A DNA stretch of 64,000 nt from Paludibacter sp. (GTDB lineage: Bacteria > Bacteroidota > Bacteroidia > Bacteroidales > Paludibacteraceae), in contig JAFLKK010000001.1 in NCBI GenBank assembly GCA_019163375.1, positions 124,283-188,282 of the forward strand, given 5' to 3'. The stretch's first letter is position 1; each line of letters opens with the position of its first letter. Shown piece after piece: positions 35,064 through 44,185 of this stretch. The position numbers were made by a program, and so were the translations under genes. Under the pieces are notes generated by a model. That model saw only the letters and a list, made by a program, of their open reading frames with translations. It did not search any database and had not been told where the DNA came from.

Positions 35064-35095
35064 AAAAGCACACTATTTCAGTGTGCTTTTTTTAT
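35064..35095 (+). terminator. Fur-family gene terminator
   Basis: AAAAGCACACT and AGTGTGCTTTT form a perfect 11-bp stem with a following T-run. The longest frame of the glycosyltransferase would start inside it. Confidence 0.9.
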
Positions 35096-35108
35096 GCGAT
35101 TTTTTTAA

Positions 35109-35116
35109 TACCTTTG
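35109..35116 (+). promoter_or_regulatory. -7 box of the glycosyltransferase gene
   Basis: TACCTTTG, 33 bases before the ATG at 35149. Confidence 0.5.
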
Positions 35117-35148
35117 AAACAAGTAACAGCATTTTACTAAATTTCAAT

Positions 35149-36249
35149 ATGTACATTTTTTTCATCAGCATTTTCATTGGTTTGTTGTACTTCGCTCTGG
35201 TGCTAATTTTTGTAGTAGGGTGGAGGAGGACGCCGCTATTTGAGCCGGATGAGCATGCCGATTTGCATTCGGGGCTATCAGTCTCTGTGGTGATAGCATG
35301 CAAAAACGAGGAAAACAGCTTACCAAAACTACTCTCGTGCCTGCAAATGCAGAGCTACAAACTTTTCGAATTGATATTGGTGAATGATCATTCCTCGGAT
35401 GCTACACTGTCTGTTATGGAAGCTGCGCGATCATTATTTTTAAATATTAAAATAGTAAATGCTGAGTTTTCAGGAAAGAAGGGTGCATTGGAAGAAGGAA
35501 TAATGGCTGCTTCCGGTAGTCTGATAATTACTACGGATGCCGATTGCCTACCCGGTTCCAATTGGCTCAAAGCGATTTGCTCCTTTCGTGAAAGCCACTC
35601 CTGCGATTTGATTATTTGTCCGGTGCAACTGACAGAAGGGAAGTCGCTTTTTGCGAGATTACAGGCTCTGGAATTCAACACGTTGATTGCTTCCGGTGGT
35701 GGTGCGGCAGGAGTAGGCATGCCCGTTTTGTGCAACGGCGCTAATTTGGCTTTTACCAAAGAAGCGTGGATGCTAAGTAAACTCGATTTGGTGGTTGAGC
35801 AAATGTCAGGAGATGACATTTTTCTATTGCAGAGCATTAAAAAACGAGGTGGGGTAATTCGGTTTTTGAAGTCAGAATCAGCGATTGTGTTTACTCAGCC
35901 TGCAAATACTTTGACAGCCCTTTTTAAACAACGGAGAAGATGGGCTTCCAAATCACCCGCATATACCGATATACAATTGATCTTTACAGCATGTATTGTT
36001 TTTGCCATCTCATTCTGGATGCTTATTCTTGTTTTTTCGTCACTGTTTTATCCCTCTCTTTTGACTGTATTTTTCTACATCTTTGGAGCGAAGTTTATTG
36101 CTGATATTATTTTCGTTTATTTTATTCGATCTTTTTTTAAGGAAAAACGGCTTTGGTTTCACTCTTTCCTACTTTCAATTATCTATCCTTTTTACATTGT
36201 ATCAGTTGCTATCTCAGCACTTGCGTTCCAGAATAAGTCCTGGAGGTGA
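35149..36249 (+). CDS. Family 2 membrane glycosyltransferase
   Basis: 366 residues from the ATG at 35149. An N-terminal membrane helix (MYIFFISIFIGLLYFALVLI) is followed by a GT-A domain: SVVIACKNEENSLPKLLSCL, ILVNDHSSDAT, TTDADCLPGSNWL (the DxD-like metal site), GDDIFLLQSI and the QRRRWASKS (Q/RxxRW) motif of processive GT2 enzymes; two or three C-terminal helices follow. It should add sugars to a lipid carrier or glycan at the inner membrane. The donor and product are unknown. Stands alone. Confidence 0.82.
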   Translation: MYIFFISIFIGLLYFALVLIFVVGWRRTPLFEPDEHADLHSGLSVSVVIACKNEENSLPKLLSCLQMQSYKLFELILVNDHSSDATLSVMEAARSLFLNIKIVNAEFSGKKGALEEGIMAASGSLIITTDADCLPGSNWLKAICSFRESHSCDLIICPVQLTEGKSLFARLQALEFNTLIASGGGAAGVGMPVLCNGANLAFTKEAWMLSKLDLVVEQMSGDDIFLLQSIKKRGGVIRFLKSESAIVFTQPANTLTALFKQRRRWASKSPAYTDIQLIFTACIVFAISFWMLILVFSSLFYPSLLTVFFYIFGAKFIADIIFVYFIRSFFKEKRLWFHSFLLSIIYPFYIVSVAISALAFQNKSWR

Positions 36250-36460
36250 TTAATTCTTTGTTTTTTGTGTCCTTCTCTCTTCATATTTTGTAATTTGAGT
36301 ATTTAAGCTAATAATCACTGTTATTAGTTTATAAATGGTTTTTTCTGCACATCTTTTGTCAAATAATCCACATATGTTTTAAAATTTGTTGCATATCTTT
36401 ACCGAGTTAAATTCTGAGATTAATTCGAAGAAACACAAAACCCTTAAAACTAGATTACAA

Positions 36461-39400
36461 ATGAAGAAAGACAAATCACTATTAAGACGTGTGATGTTTC
36501 TTGTCATTGCCATTTCTCTACATGGGATAGTAATGGCACAGACAAAGACTATTACAGGTGTAGTAAAAGACGCCTCCGGCGAAGTAATTATCGGTGTTTC
36601 TGTTGTTGTAAAAGGTACAACAACTGGAACTATATCAAAGCTAGATGGAACTTTTAGCATTCAAGCCCCGACGGATGCAAGAAACCTAGTGTTTACTTAT
36701 ATAGGTATGCAAAAGCAAGAGGTTCCGATTACAGGAAATCTTATTAATGTGACCATGATTGATGAATCGACAGGTCTCGATGAGTTGGTTGTTGTTGGTT
36801 ATGGAACAGTAAAAAGACGTGACTTAACAGGCTCGGTAGCATCGGTTAAATCGGGTGAAATTATGAAAACCTCCTCCAGTAACGCTATGCAGTCTATGCA
36901 AGGAAAAGTTGCCGGGTTAGATATTCAACAATCAAGCGGACAAGCCGGTGCCGGTATCAGTCTTACTCTTCGTGGAATTCGTTCTATTCGTGCGTCAAAC
37001 GATCCCCTTATTTTAGTTGATGGAGTTGAGTATGGCTCAACACTCGATATTAATCCAACGGATATTGAATCGATGGATGTTCTCAAAGATGCTTCTTCAA
37101 CAGCTATTTACGGTACCAAAGGTGCTAATGGTGTTATTCTCATTACCACAAAGAGGGGAAAATCAGGATCCACGAAAGTAAGTTTAAACTCTTATTTATC
37201 AGTAAACTCTCCAACAAATGTTCCTCAGGTAATGTATGGTGATAAAGAAGTTCAGCGTTGGGTTGATAAAGCAAATTATACAGCTGATAAAACCTCGGGT
37301 AACTGGGGAACAAGCAATAAAACTCCTGAAGAAGTATTGACGTATAAACTCGAAGATCTTACCGAAATAAGTATTTATAATGATAAATCTTACACCAATT
37401 GGCTCGATATGTTGTTGCAAAATGGTACAACTAAAAATGTTGAAGCTGCTGTATCTGGTGGAAATCAGAATACCAATTTCAATGTGTCGCTTGGTAGTAT
37501 GTTCGAAGAGGGATTAATGAAAAATGATAAACAAGATCGTTATAATGTAAAAACCAGCATTGACCACCGGATAAGTAAGGTTTTTAAAGTTGGAAGTAGT
37601 GTTTTGTTTACCTATAAAAACAGAGATGCCCGTAATTCAAGTGTATTTGGTCAGGCATTGAAAATGACCAGTATAACCCACCCTTATAGAGCTGATGGCT
37701 CGATATACGAAACGCCAAATCCAAGATATGTAGCTCATAGTAATCCATTGCTAGATGAAATTGATGGCGCATTTAAAAACAATATTCAGTCAACCCGCTT
37801 TTTTGGTAACGGATATCTTGAAATCAATCCGATCAAGAATATGGTATTTAAGTCGGTATTTGGTCTTGATCGTTCGAATACACGCACCGGTTTATACCAG
37901 GATTTCCAAAGTGTAGCCAGGTACCAGTCGCCGGCAACTAGTTTTATATCATTACAATATGAAAATAGAACAGCATATACATGGGAAAATACCTTGTCTT
38001 ATAACAGCAATTTTGGTGGATCAAAACATGATTTGACCGGCTTGCTGGGTCATAGTATGAACCAAAGTGCTTATGAAATGACTAAAACTTATGGTGAAGG
38101 AGGTAAAGAACATTATTATTCCAGTCTTTTTTATGATTTGACAAAAATTACGACTCCTACTGTTGCGTCTTCATATGTAAAACAATCTATGCTCTCCTAC
38201 TTTGGTCGTTTAAATTATAAGTTTAATGAAAAGTATTTATTGACAGCTTCTCTTCGTGCCGATGGATCTTCTACCTTGGCACAAGGTCATAAATGGGGAT
38301 ATTTCCCATCAACTGCAGTAGCATGGAGAATAAAAGAAGAATCGTTCTTAAAAGACCTAAGTTGGCTCGATAATCTTAAATTCCGTGCATCGTGGGGTGT
38401 TGCCGGAAATTCGGCTGTTTCTCCATATCAAACAATGTCAACTTTAAGTACTCCGGTTTATTACTATTTGGGTAATACAAGTATTCCAGGAAATCTTCCA
38501 AGTTCATTAGGAAACAGCGATTTGAAATGGGAAACAACTGCAGCAACCGATTTTGCTGTTGATTTTAGTTTGTTGAAAGATCGTATTTCAGGTAGCATTG
38601 ATTTCTATATCTCTCGCACCAGCGATTTGTTATATCCAAAAGCTGCACCTGCATCATCGGTATATACAAGTGTTATTTCAAATATCGGTAATACCAAAGG
38701 GCATGGTATTGAGGTATCTTTGAACACGCTAGTATTTAAAAATAAGGATTTCTCATGGGATATCAACTGGACGTATTCTGCATCGAAGGATGAAATTGTA
38801 TCTTTATCGGATGGTGTTACCCGAAATTTGAATGGCAATGAAGGTCAGATTGTTGGGCAACCCGTTCAGATTTATTACGACTACAAGCCGGCTGGTTGTT
38901 GGGGAGTAGGTGAATTTGCTCAGTACAAAACTGATTGGGAAGCCAGAACAGGTAAGACTCTAGGGTATGAGACAGGTTATGGCGCACCGGGTACATTGAA
39001 AATAGTTGATACAGACGATGATGGGAAAATAACCGTTGACGATAAACAGGTGTATAATCGCACACCTAAGTATAGTTTTGGGATGAATAACTCGATAACA
39101 TACAAAAATTTCACCTTGTCTGTTTTTGCTTATGCTCGTTTGGGTGCTTATATTTCTTATGATTATAATACACAATTAACCTATGAGGATTCGAACTGGG
39201 CAGATCTAAATTACTGGACTCCAACCAATACTGCGGGAATATTCCCCAACCCCGGAGCTGATAAAACAACATGGACAAGTTATGGTTCTGCATTACAATA
39301 TGTAAAAGCGGATTACATTAAGATTAAAGATATTAGTCTTAATTATACCCTCCCTACAAAATTGGTCAAACATATTGGATTAAATAAACTGCAGATTTAT

Positions 39401-39520
39401 GGTTCTTTGAAAAACTGGTTTACATTTAGTAATATTGACAATTATGACCCTGAACGTGGCGGCGCATATACTTTCCCGCTAGCAAAACAGGCAGTAGTTG
39501 GTCTTAATATTGAATTATAA
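36461..39520 (+). CDS. SusC/RagA family TonB-linked outer membrane protein
   Basis: 1,019 residues from the ATG at 36461, which gives a clean signal peptide ending VMAQ. Order: an N-terminal carboxypeptidase-regulatory-like beta domain (TKTITGVVKDASGEVIIGVS), a TonB-box/plug region starting DELVVVGYGTVKRRDLTGSV with the SusC signatures VDGVEYG and DVLKDASSTAIYGTKGANGV, then the 22-stranded barrel to residue 1019. It imports glycans or peptides bound by its SusD partner, powered by TonB. It has no anti-sigma-binding extension. A TATCTTTA sequence at 36394-36401 is a possible -7 box. The long leader contains no other gene. Confidence 0.95.
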   Translation: MKKDKSLLRRVMFLVIAISLHGIVMAQTKTITGVVKDASGEVIIGVSVVVKGTTTGTISKLDGTFSIQAPTDARNLVFTYIGMQKQEVPITGNLINVTMIDESTGLDELVVVGYGTVKRRDLTGSVASVKSGEIMKTSSSNAMQSMQGKVAGLDIQQSSGQAGAGISLTLRGIRSIRASNDPLILVDGVEYGSTLDINPTDIESMDVLKDASSTAIYGTKGANGVILITTKRGKSGSTKVSLNSYLSVNSPTNVPQVMYGDKEVQRWVDKANYTADKTSGNWGTSNKTPEEVLTYKLEDLTEISIYNDKSYTNWLDMLLQNGTTKNVEAAVSGGNQNTNFNVSLGSMFEEGLMKNDKQDRYNVKTSIDHRISKVFKVGSSVLFTYKNRDARNSSVFGQALKMTSITHPYRADGSIYETPNPRYVAHSNPLLDEIDGAFKNNIQSTRFFGNGYLEINPIKNMVFKSVFGLDRSNTRTGLYQDFQSVARYQSPATSFISLQYENRTAYTWENTLSYNSNFGGSKHDLTGLLGHSMNQSAYEMTKTYGEGGKEHYYSSLFYDLTKITTPTVASSYVKQSMLSYFGRLNYKFNEKYLLTASLRADGSSTLAQGHKWGYFPSTAVAWRIKEESFLKDLSWLDNLKFRASWGVAGNSAVSPYQTMSTLSTPVYYYLGNTSIPGNLPSSLGNSDLKWETTAATDFAVDFSLLKDRISGSIDFYISRTSDLLYPKAAPASSVYTSVISNIGNTKGHGIEVSLNTLVFKNKDFSWDINWTYSASKDEIVSLSDGVTRNLNGNEGQIVGQPVQIYYDYKPAGCWGVGEFAQYKTDWEARTGKTLGYETGYGAPGTLKIVDTDDDGKITVDDKQVYNRTPKYSFGMNNSITYKNFTLSVFAYARLGAYISYDYNTQLTYEDSNWADLNYWTPTNTAGIFPNPGADKTTWTSYGSALQYVKADYIKIKDISLNYTLPTKLVKHIGLNKLQIYGSLKNWFTFSNIDNYDPERGGAYTFPLAKQAVVGLNIEL

Positions 39521-39620
39521 AGTAAGAAGTATAATTAATGATGAATATGTCATCGAAAAACTGAATATACTGGGTTTCGTAAATGATGATTTTATTCATT
39601 TAAAAAAAACACAAATTCAA

Positions 39621-41612
39621 ATGAAAAAAAATAGATATGTTTTGATAATTGCCTTAGCTTTAACGCTAGGCATGACCTCCTGTTCAAGTTTTCTTGAAGA
39701 AGACAACAAGGCTGGTCAAACCGCTGACCTTGGATATTCTACCGCTTCGGGTGTCAAAGGGTTGGTAGGCTCGTGCTATAGTTTTGCACGTGGTTGGTAT
39801 GGAAAAGAGCCTGGTTTAGGGCTTTCCGAAATGGGAACGGATCTGTTCTATGCAGGTCACGACAACCAACAAAAGTCACTCGTTACATACAATGTTACTG
39901 CTGTTAGTCTGGATAATACAAATGTGACTGATAATGCCTGTCTGGATCAATATTGGGAAATGTTTTATTGTGCCGTTGATGCATGTAATACTGCATTGAA
40001 ATATGTGCCCGTAAATAAAGTAATTACCGAATCGGTGAAAACCCAGTATATGGGAGAAGCTTATTTCTTGCGTGCTTTTTATTATTTACATATGGTAAAT
40101 ATCTGGGGCCCGATTCCTTACAACTCAGAAACTTTTACTTCGGTTGTGACTGAAGCTAAAAGAATGCCGGAAGAGCAGATTTACAGTAAGATTCTTGAAG
40201 ATATTGACTTGTCAATAACCAATTTTGCAGCGTATACTACTAAGGCTGATGGTCGGGCATACTTAATGGCTGCTCATGCACTGAAAGCCAGAACATTGTT
40301 ATATGCAGCCTCATGGTTAGGGAAAAATGCAATTACTACCAATACCAACTATAGTGGAAAAGATCTTTATGCACTAGCTAAAGCTGAGGCAGAAATGGTT
40401 ATCGGAAGTGGACTTTACTCTTTCTACGACAAATATGCTGATACATGGTCAATGACGAATGAAGACATTGCAAAGAACAAAGAAGCTATTTGGGGTGTAA
40501 CTTATGCATCTGATTTGACTACAACGGTTAATTGCGTACCTTATCGTTATAAAACAGATGCTAGCGGCAATCCAATGACCTATAATTCGTTGATTACCCG
40601 TACCGGATATACTCGTGGTGGTAGTGCAATGTTGTTGATGTTTGTTTCGACCTGGAACAACGGTGCATCAGATCTTGGTGGTGACAAAAAAGAAATTTTT
40701 GCACGTGCTACGGCTGATCCAACCTACGTGCAAAATACGGTTACAAAAGTAAATGTGAATGTGGCACCTTTTTATTCTCAATACGGACGTGGTTTTACCC
40801 GATATTTGCCATCGGTTTATCTTTGGAAATTACTTGATAAATATCGTGATACCGATCAGCGAACGGCTGCAACTTTACTCGAAGCATATACTATTGCTCC
40901 GGGACTGGAAGGAAGCGCAAAAAAATATCCGGGTATAAAAGACACGGCTATTTATTATTGCCCGTTAGATGGGAATTCGGCTGCAGGGATTGCAAAACAA
41001 GCGTGGGCCAAAGGAAAGTATCGTATTCAGTTCTTATCAGGGGGGGATATTCCGGTATTTACGTCGTCTGATCCTGCCTTGGCACTTCCTACCGAAGTTG
41101 GAAAAGCAAAATCAGATGTATATGGAGATAGCCGCTACAGCGAACCTAAAATTGGTGGTTGGTACTCCTTCCCGGGAATCAAAAAGTTCCTCGACAATGT
41201 ATATGATCCTAAATATCCGACTTACGATATTTCCAATCGTGATGCTGTGGTTTTCCGTTTGGCCGAAATGTATTTGATAAAAGCAGAGTGTGAACTAGCC
41301 TCGGGAGGCGATGCCCTTGGCACACTTAATACTTTAAGAGCTAAACGTGCCATTACCGGAAAAGATAACTCGATTACCGGAACAGTAGATATAAACACTA
41401 TTCTGGATGAACGTGCTCTTGAACTTTGCGGAGAGCAACAACGCTGGTTCGATCTTAAGCGTACACATACACTTGTAGACAGAGTGAAAAAATACAATGC
41501 GCAGGGTGCTGCTAATGTAAAAGCAATTCACTACTTACGTCCGATACCACAAGTCCAACTGGATGCTGTATCAAACAAAACCGATTTCTTACAGAACGAG
41601 GGATATAATTAA
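39621..41612 (+). CDS. SusD/RagB family surface lipoprotein
   Basis: 663 residues when begun at the ATG at 39621; the longest frame adds 41 residues before the signal peptide. The lipobox is LGMTSC. SusD features include AYFLRAFYYLHMVNIWGPIP, RAYLMAAHALKARTLLYAASW (tetratricopeptide-like helices) and the C-terminal NAQGAANVKAIHYLRPIPQVQ with the usual LRPIP motif before the end. It captures the ligand at the cell surface for the SusC channel encoded 100 bases upstream. No glycoside hydrolase, surface glycan-binding protein or regulator follows, so the substrate cannot be guessed. Confidence 0.93.
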   Translation: MKKNRYVLIIALALTLGMTSCSSFLEEDNKAGQTADLGYSTASGVKGLVGSCYSFARGWYGKEPGLGLSEMGTDLFYAGHDNQQKSLVTYNVTAVSLDNTNVTDNACLDQYWEMFYCAVDACNTALKYVPVNKVITESVKTQYMGEAYFLRAFYYLHMVNIWGPIPYNSETFTSVVTEAKRMPEEQIYSKILEDIDLSITNFAAYTTKADGRAYLMAAHALKARTLLYAASWLGKNAITTNTNYSGKDLYALAKAEAEMVIGSGLYSFYDKYADTWSMTNEDIAKNKEAIWGVTYASDLTTTVNCVPYRYKTDASGNPMTYNSLITRTGYTRGGSAMLLMFVSTWNNGASDLGGDKKEIFARATADPTYVQNTVTKVNVNVAPFYSQYGRGFTRYLPSVYLWKLLDKYRDTDQRTAATLLEAYTIAPGLEGSAKKYPGIKDTAIYYCPLDGNSAAGIAKQAWAKGKYRIQFLSGGDIPVFTSSDPALALPTEVGKAKSDVYGDSRYSEPKIGGWYSFPGIKKFLDNVYDPKYPTYDISNRDAVVFRLAEMYLIKAECELASGGDALGTLNTLRAKRAITGKDNSITGTVDINTILDERALELCGEQQRWFDLKRTHTLVDRVKKYNAQGAANVKAIHYLRPIPQVQLDAVSNKTDFLQNEGYN

Positions 41613-41617
41613 TTAAT

Positions 41618-41648
41618 AAAAAAAGGGTGCTACGGCACCCTTTTTTTA
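41618..41648 (+). terminator. susCD terminator
   Basis: GGGTGC and GCACCC enclose a UACG tetraloop (a stable UNCG-type loop), flanked by A7 and T7. It ends the susCD transcript. The stretch 41650-41811 holds nothing else that I can see. Confidence 0.9.
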
Positions 41649-41811
41649 TGCCTATTCTACACGTAAAATAGTATCAATAGTTTGTTTGATTAATGTTGCT
41701 GAATCAACAATAAACGGCCTTACAGAAAATTGGATGAAAGAAAACGGTAGGAGTAAGTAGGAGAAAGGGCTATTTGTCTCGCGAACAAAGTGTAAGGAAG
41801 GCTAATTTGTT

Positions 41812-42294
41812 CTACCTGTTCACATACAGCACATCTCCGGATAGAGAAGTTCTGTATTTCTTTAGAAACTCTTTTGCCGGACCGGATAATGGATTACCAT
41901 AGCCAAAGCTAATATCGAAAACAGAACCGCACTTATCACAAATCAGATGGGGTAAACCCTCGCTGTCAGGATGCACTTTTACAGTGTTTTTTACTTCGTA
42001 GGGGCAAGCCATATCAAATGCGTAGTATTGCGTTCCTCCGTAATCGTCAAGCGTTATTCCTGTGCAAACAATAACTCCTCCAAATCCGATTCTTTCGTTT
42101 GTAGTAACACCTTTTTCGAAACTAAGGAATTGACCGGAAGAATTTTTAAAGGTGCTGTATTGAGCTGTCAGATTGAGTTGTAAATAGATAGGATAATCCG
42201 GTATAGAAGATCGATTATTGTCTTTGCAGCCTACAAAAGGTATGCTCAATAAAGCTATCAGGAGGCAATATATAATCAATCGCTTTTGCAACAT
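41812..42294 (-). CDS. Rieske-fold lipoprotein with altered cluster ligands
   Basis: 160 residues. A lipoprotein signal (SIPFVGC, Cys 23) is followed by a small beta domain. YYAFDMACPYE and LICDKCGSVFDISFGYGNPLSGPA look like the two ligand loops of a Rieske [2Fe-2S] protein. Normal loops are CxH and CxxH; here Cys 97 and Cys 119 are kept but the histidines are replaced by Tyr 99 and Cys 122. It may bind zinc or another cluster, or only keep the fold. It would sit in the periplasm or outer membrane. Function is unknown; the neighbours give no hint. I identified it from the motifs, not by a search. Confidence 0.6.
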   Translation of the reverse strand: MLQKRLIIYCLLIALLSIPFVGCKDNNRSSIPDYPIYLQLNLTAQYSTFKNSSGQFLSFEKGVTTNERIGFGGVIVCTGITLDDYGGTQYYAFDMACPYEVKNTVKVHPDSEGLPHLICDKCGSVFDISFGYGNPLSGPAKEFLKKYRTSLSGDVLYVNR

Positions 42295-42335
42295 TAGAAC
42301 TTTTTATATATTAAAGTGTTTGATAATGAGCTAAC

Positions 42336-43337
42336 TTACGCACCAAGTTCACCAATTCTCCACAATTCATCGTCGCTAAAAGCACTATTCTTTAAAGCGT
42401 CGATGTTGTCTTTCAACTGTTTTACCGAACTGGTACCAATGATAACCGAATTTACGGTCGGTTGATGTAGACACCAGGCCAGCGCCATTTGTGCCAGCGT
42501 TTGTTCGCGTTGTGCTGCTATTTCGTTCAGTTTTCTTATTTGCTCAAATCTCTCAGGCGTCAACTGGCTTTTTTGAAGAAAGCCATAACTATGTGCTGCA
42601 CGCGAATTCTCCGGAATGCCATTCAGGTATTTATCACTGAGCATTCCTTGCGCCAATGGCGAAAAGGCAATCATACCTACGCCATTTTCTTCGGCAAGTG
42701 GTAAAACGCTTTGTTCAATGTCCCGCGTAAAAATATTGTATCTATCCTGATTTATTAAGCAAGGTGTTCCATTTTCACGAAGGATACGGTATGCTTCACG
42801 AGCCTTATCGGTTGGATATTTAGAAATGCCGACATACAATGCCTTCCCTTGTTTCACCATGTCCGACAAAGCACCCATCGTTTCCTCCAATGGCGTGTTT
42901 TCATCGTACCGATGCGAGTAAAATATATCCACATAGTCTAACTTCAGGCGGTGCAAACTTTGGTTCAGGCTGGCCATTAAATACTTGCGTGAACCTCCAT
43001 CACCATAGGGTCCATCCCACATCTGATGACCGGCTTTTGAGCTGATAATCATTTCATCACGGTGTGATGAAAAGTGTTCTTTCAGTATTTTTCCAAAATT
43101 TTTCTCTGCACTACCAAATGGAGTTCCGTAATTATTAGCCAAATCAAAATGCGTAATGCCATGATCAAAAGCAAACTGAATCATCTTTAGTGCTTCGTCG
43201 GCATCATCCACATCGCCAAAGTTATGCCACAGTCCGAGCGAGATGTTGGGTAGTTGCAGACCACTTTTTCCACAGGCCTGATAACCTACAGAATTGCTGT
43301 ACCGATCAGTAGCCGGAGTATATTTGTTGTGCGACAT
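42336..43337 (-). CDS. gpr: YghZ-type aldo/keto reductase (L-glyceraldehyde 3-phosphate reductase)
   Basis: 333 residues of the AKR14-like subgroup: LPNISLGLWHNFGD, HFDLANNYGTPFGSAEKNFG (catalytic Asp and Tyr), ISSKAGHQMWDGPYGDGGSRKYLMASL (shown in part; Lys), DIFYSHRYDENTP (His), QDRYNIFTRDIE and the NADPH-binding end VIIGTSSVKQL. The GPYGDGGSRKY insertion marks the YghZ subgroup, which detoxifies L-glyceraldehyde 3-phosphate or methylglyoxal. Cytoplasmic. It is not homologous in detail to the frameshifted AKR at 30 kb. Transcribed leftwards with no obvious operon partner. Confidence 0.88.
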   Translation of the reverse strand: MSHNKYTPATDRYSNSVGYQACGKSGLQLPNISLGLWHNFGDVDDADEALKMIQFAFDHGITHFDLANNYGTPFGSAEKNFGKILKEHFSSHRDEMIISSKAGHQMWDGPYGDGGSRKYLMASLNQSLHRLKLDYVDIFYSHRYDENTPLEETMGALSDMVKQGKALYVGISKYPTDKAREAYRILRENGTPCLINQDRYNIFTRDIEQSVLPLAEENGVGMIAFSPLAQGMLSDKYLNGIPENSRAAHSYGFLQKSQLTPERFEQIRKLNEIAAQREQTLAQMALAWCLHQPTVNSVIIGTSSVKQLKDNIDALKNSAFSDDELWRIGELGA

Positions 43338-43436
43338 AATTTTTTAGTGTTGAATGGATAAATGATAACAAAATTCAGGAACGCATCTAGTGTAAAATAA
43401 TGCCTTATTTTTCGTGTAGTGACTAAATGCAACAAA

Positions 43437-43469
43437 ATCCGTTTGCCCGCTTCAAGCGGGCAAACGGAT
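43437..43469 (-). terminator. Terminator after lemA
   Basis: ATCCGTTTGCCCGC and GCGGGCAAACGGAT form a perfect 14-bp GC-rich stem with a short loop just past the lemA stop codon; the minus-strand tail is TTTTG. Confidence 0.88.
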
Positions 43470-43474
43470 CGGAG

Positions 43475-44056
43475 TTAGAATTTTACAGCAGGAGCAGTTT
43501 CGCTGCCTTTTGCTGCTTCAAAGTATGGTTTTTTGTCGAATCCAAACAGACTGGAGAAAATAGAATTTGGAAAACGACGAATAGAGGTGTTATATGCTTG
43601 TGCCACTTCATTAAAACGTGTGCGTTCCACCGAAATGCGATTTTCAGTTCCTTCCAGTTGTGCTTGCAATTCTAAGAAGTTCTGATTTGCTTTTAAATCG
43701 GGGTAGTTCTCGGTAATCATCAATAATTTACCCAGTGCCGAACTAACTTGCCCTTGAGCAGCCTGATATTCCTGTAATTTTTCAGGTGTAAGATTGGCCG
43801 GATCAATAGTTACTTGAGTCGCTTTCGCCCGAGCTGCCACTACGCCTTCGAGTGTTGAACTTTCGTGAGTTGCATACCCTTTTACTGTAGCTACCAGATT
43901 TGGAATCAGGTCGGAGCGACGTTGATATTGAGTTTCAACATTAGCCCATTGGCTATTTACGGTTTCTTCTTTGTTTACCAAACCATTGTAACTTGACATC
44001 CCCCATAAAAACAGAGCTGCAACAGCTACCAGAATAATAATCGTGTTCTTTTTCAT
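43475..44056 (-). CDS. lemA: LemA family protein
   Basis: 193 residues: one N-terminal membrane anchor (TIIILVAVAALFLWGMSSY), then the LemA helical domain with YNGLVNKEETVNSQWANVETQYQRR (in part), DLIPNLVATVKGYATHES, LMITENYPDLKANQNFLELQAQLEGTENRI (in part) and the ending RRFPNSIFSSLFGFDKKPYFEA. Function is uncertain; LemA genes are very often linked to TPM-domain proteins, as here, where the TPM gene lies 129 bases upstream on the same strand. The pair probably acts in membrane or envelope maintenance. Confidence 0.93.
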   Translation of the reverse strand: MKKNTIIILVAVAALFLWGMSSYNGLVNKEETVNSQWANVETQYQRRSDLIPNLVATVKGYATHESSTLEGVVAARAKATQVTIDPANLTPEKLQEYQAAQGQVSSALGKLLMITENYPDLKANQNFLELQAQLEGTENRISVERTRFNEVAQAYNTSIRRFPNSIFSSLFGFDKKPYFEAAKGSETAPAVKF

Positions 44057-44145
44057 TTAAAATAATTTTGAGTTTAGTTTGAATAAATGTAACAATAAGG
44101 TACTGTAAATGTTTATAAGTGTATTCTTAAATACCGCTTGCTTAC

Positions 44146-44184
44146 TAATAACTGTTCACTGATACTTGTTCACTGATAACTGAA
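44146..44184. repeat. ACTG-rich extragenic repeat (copy 2)
   Basis: AATAACTGTTCACTGATACT and TTGTTCACTGATAACTGA lie directly after the stop codon of the TPM gene. Same family as copies at 24965-25001 and 47476-47519. Confidence 0.5.
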
Positions 44185-44185
44185 T

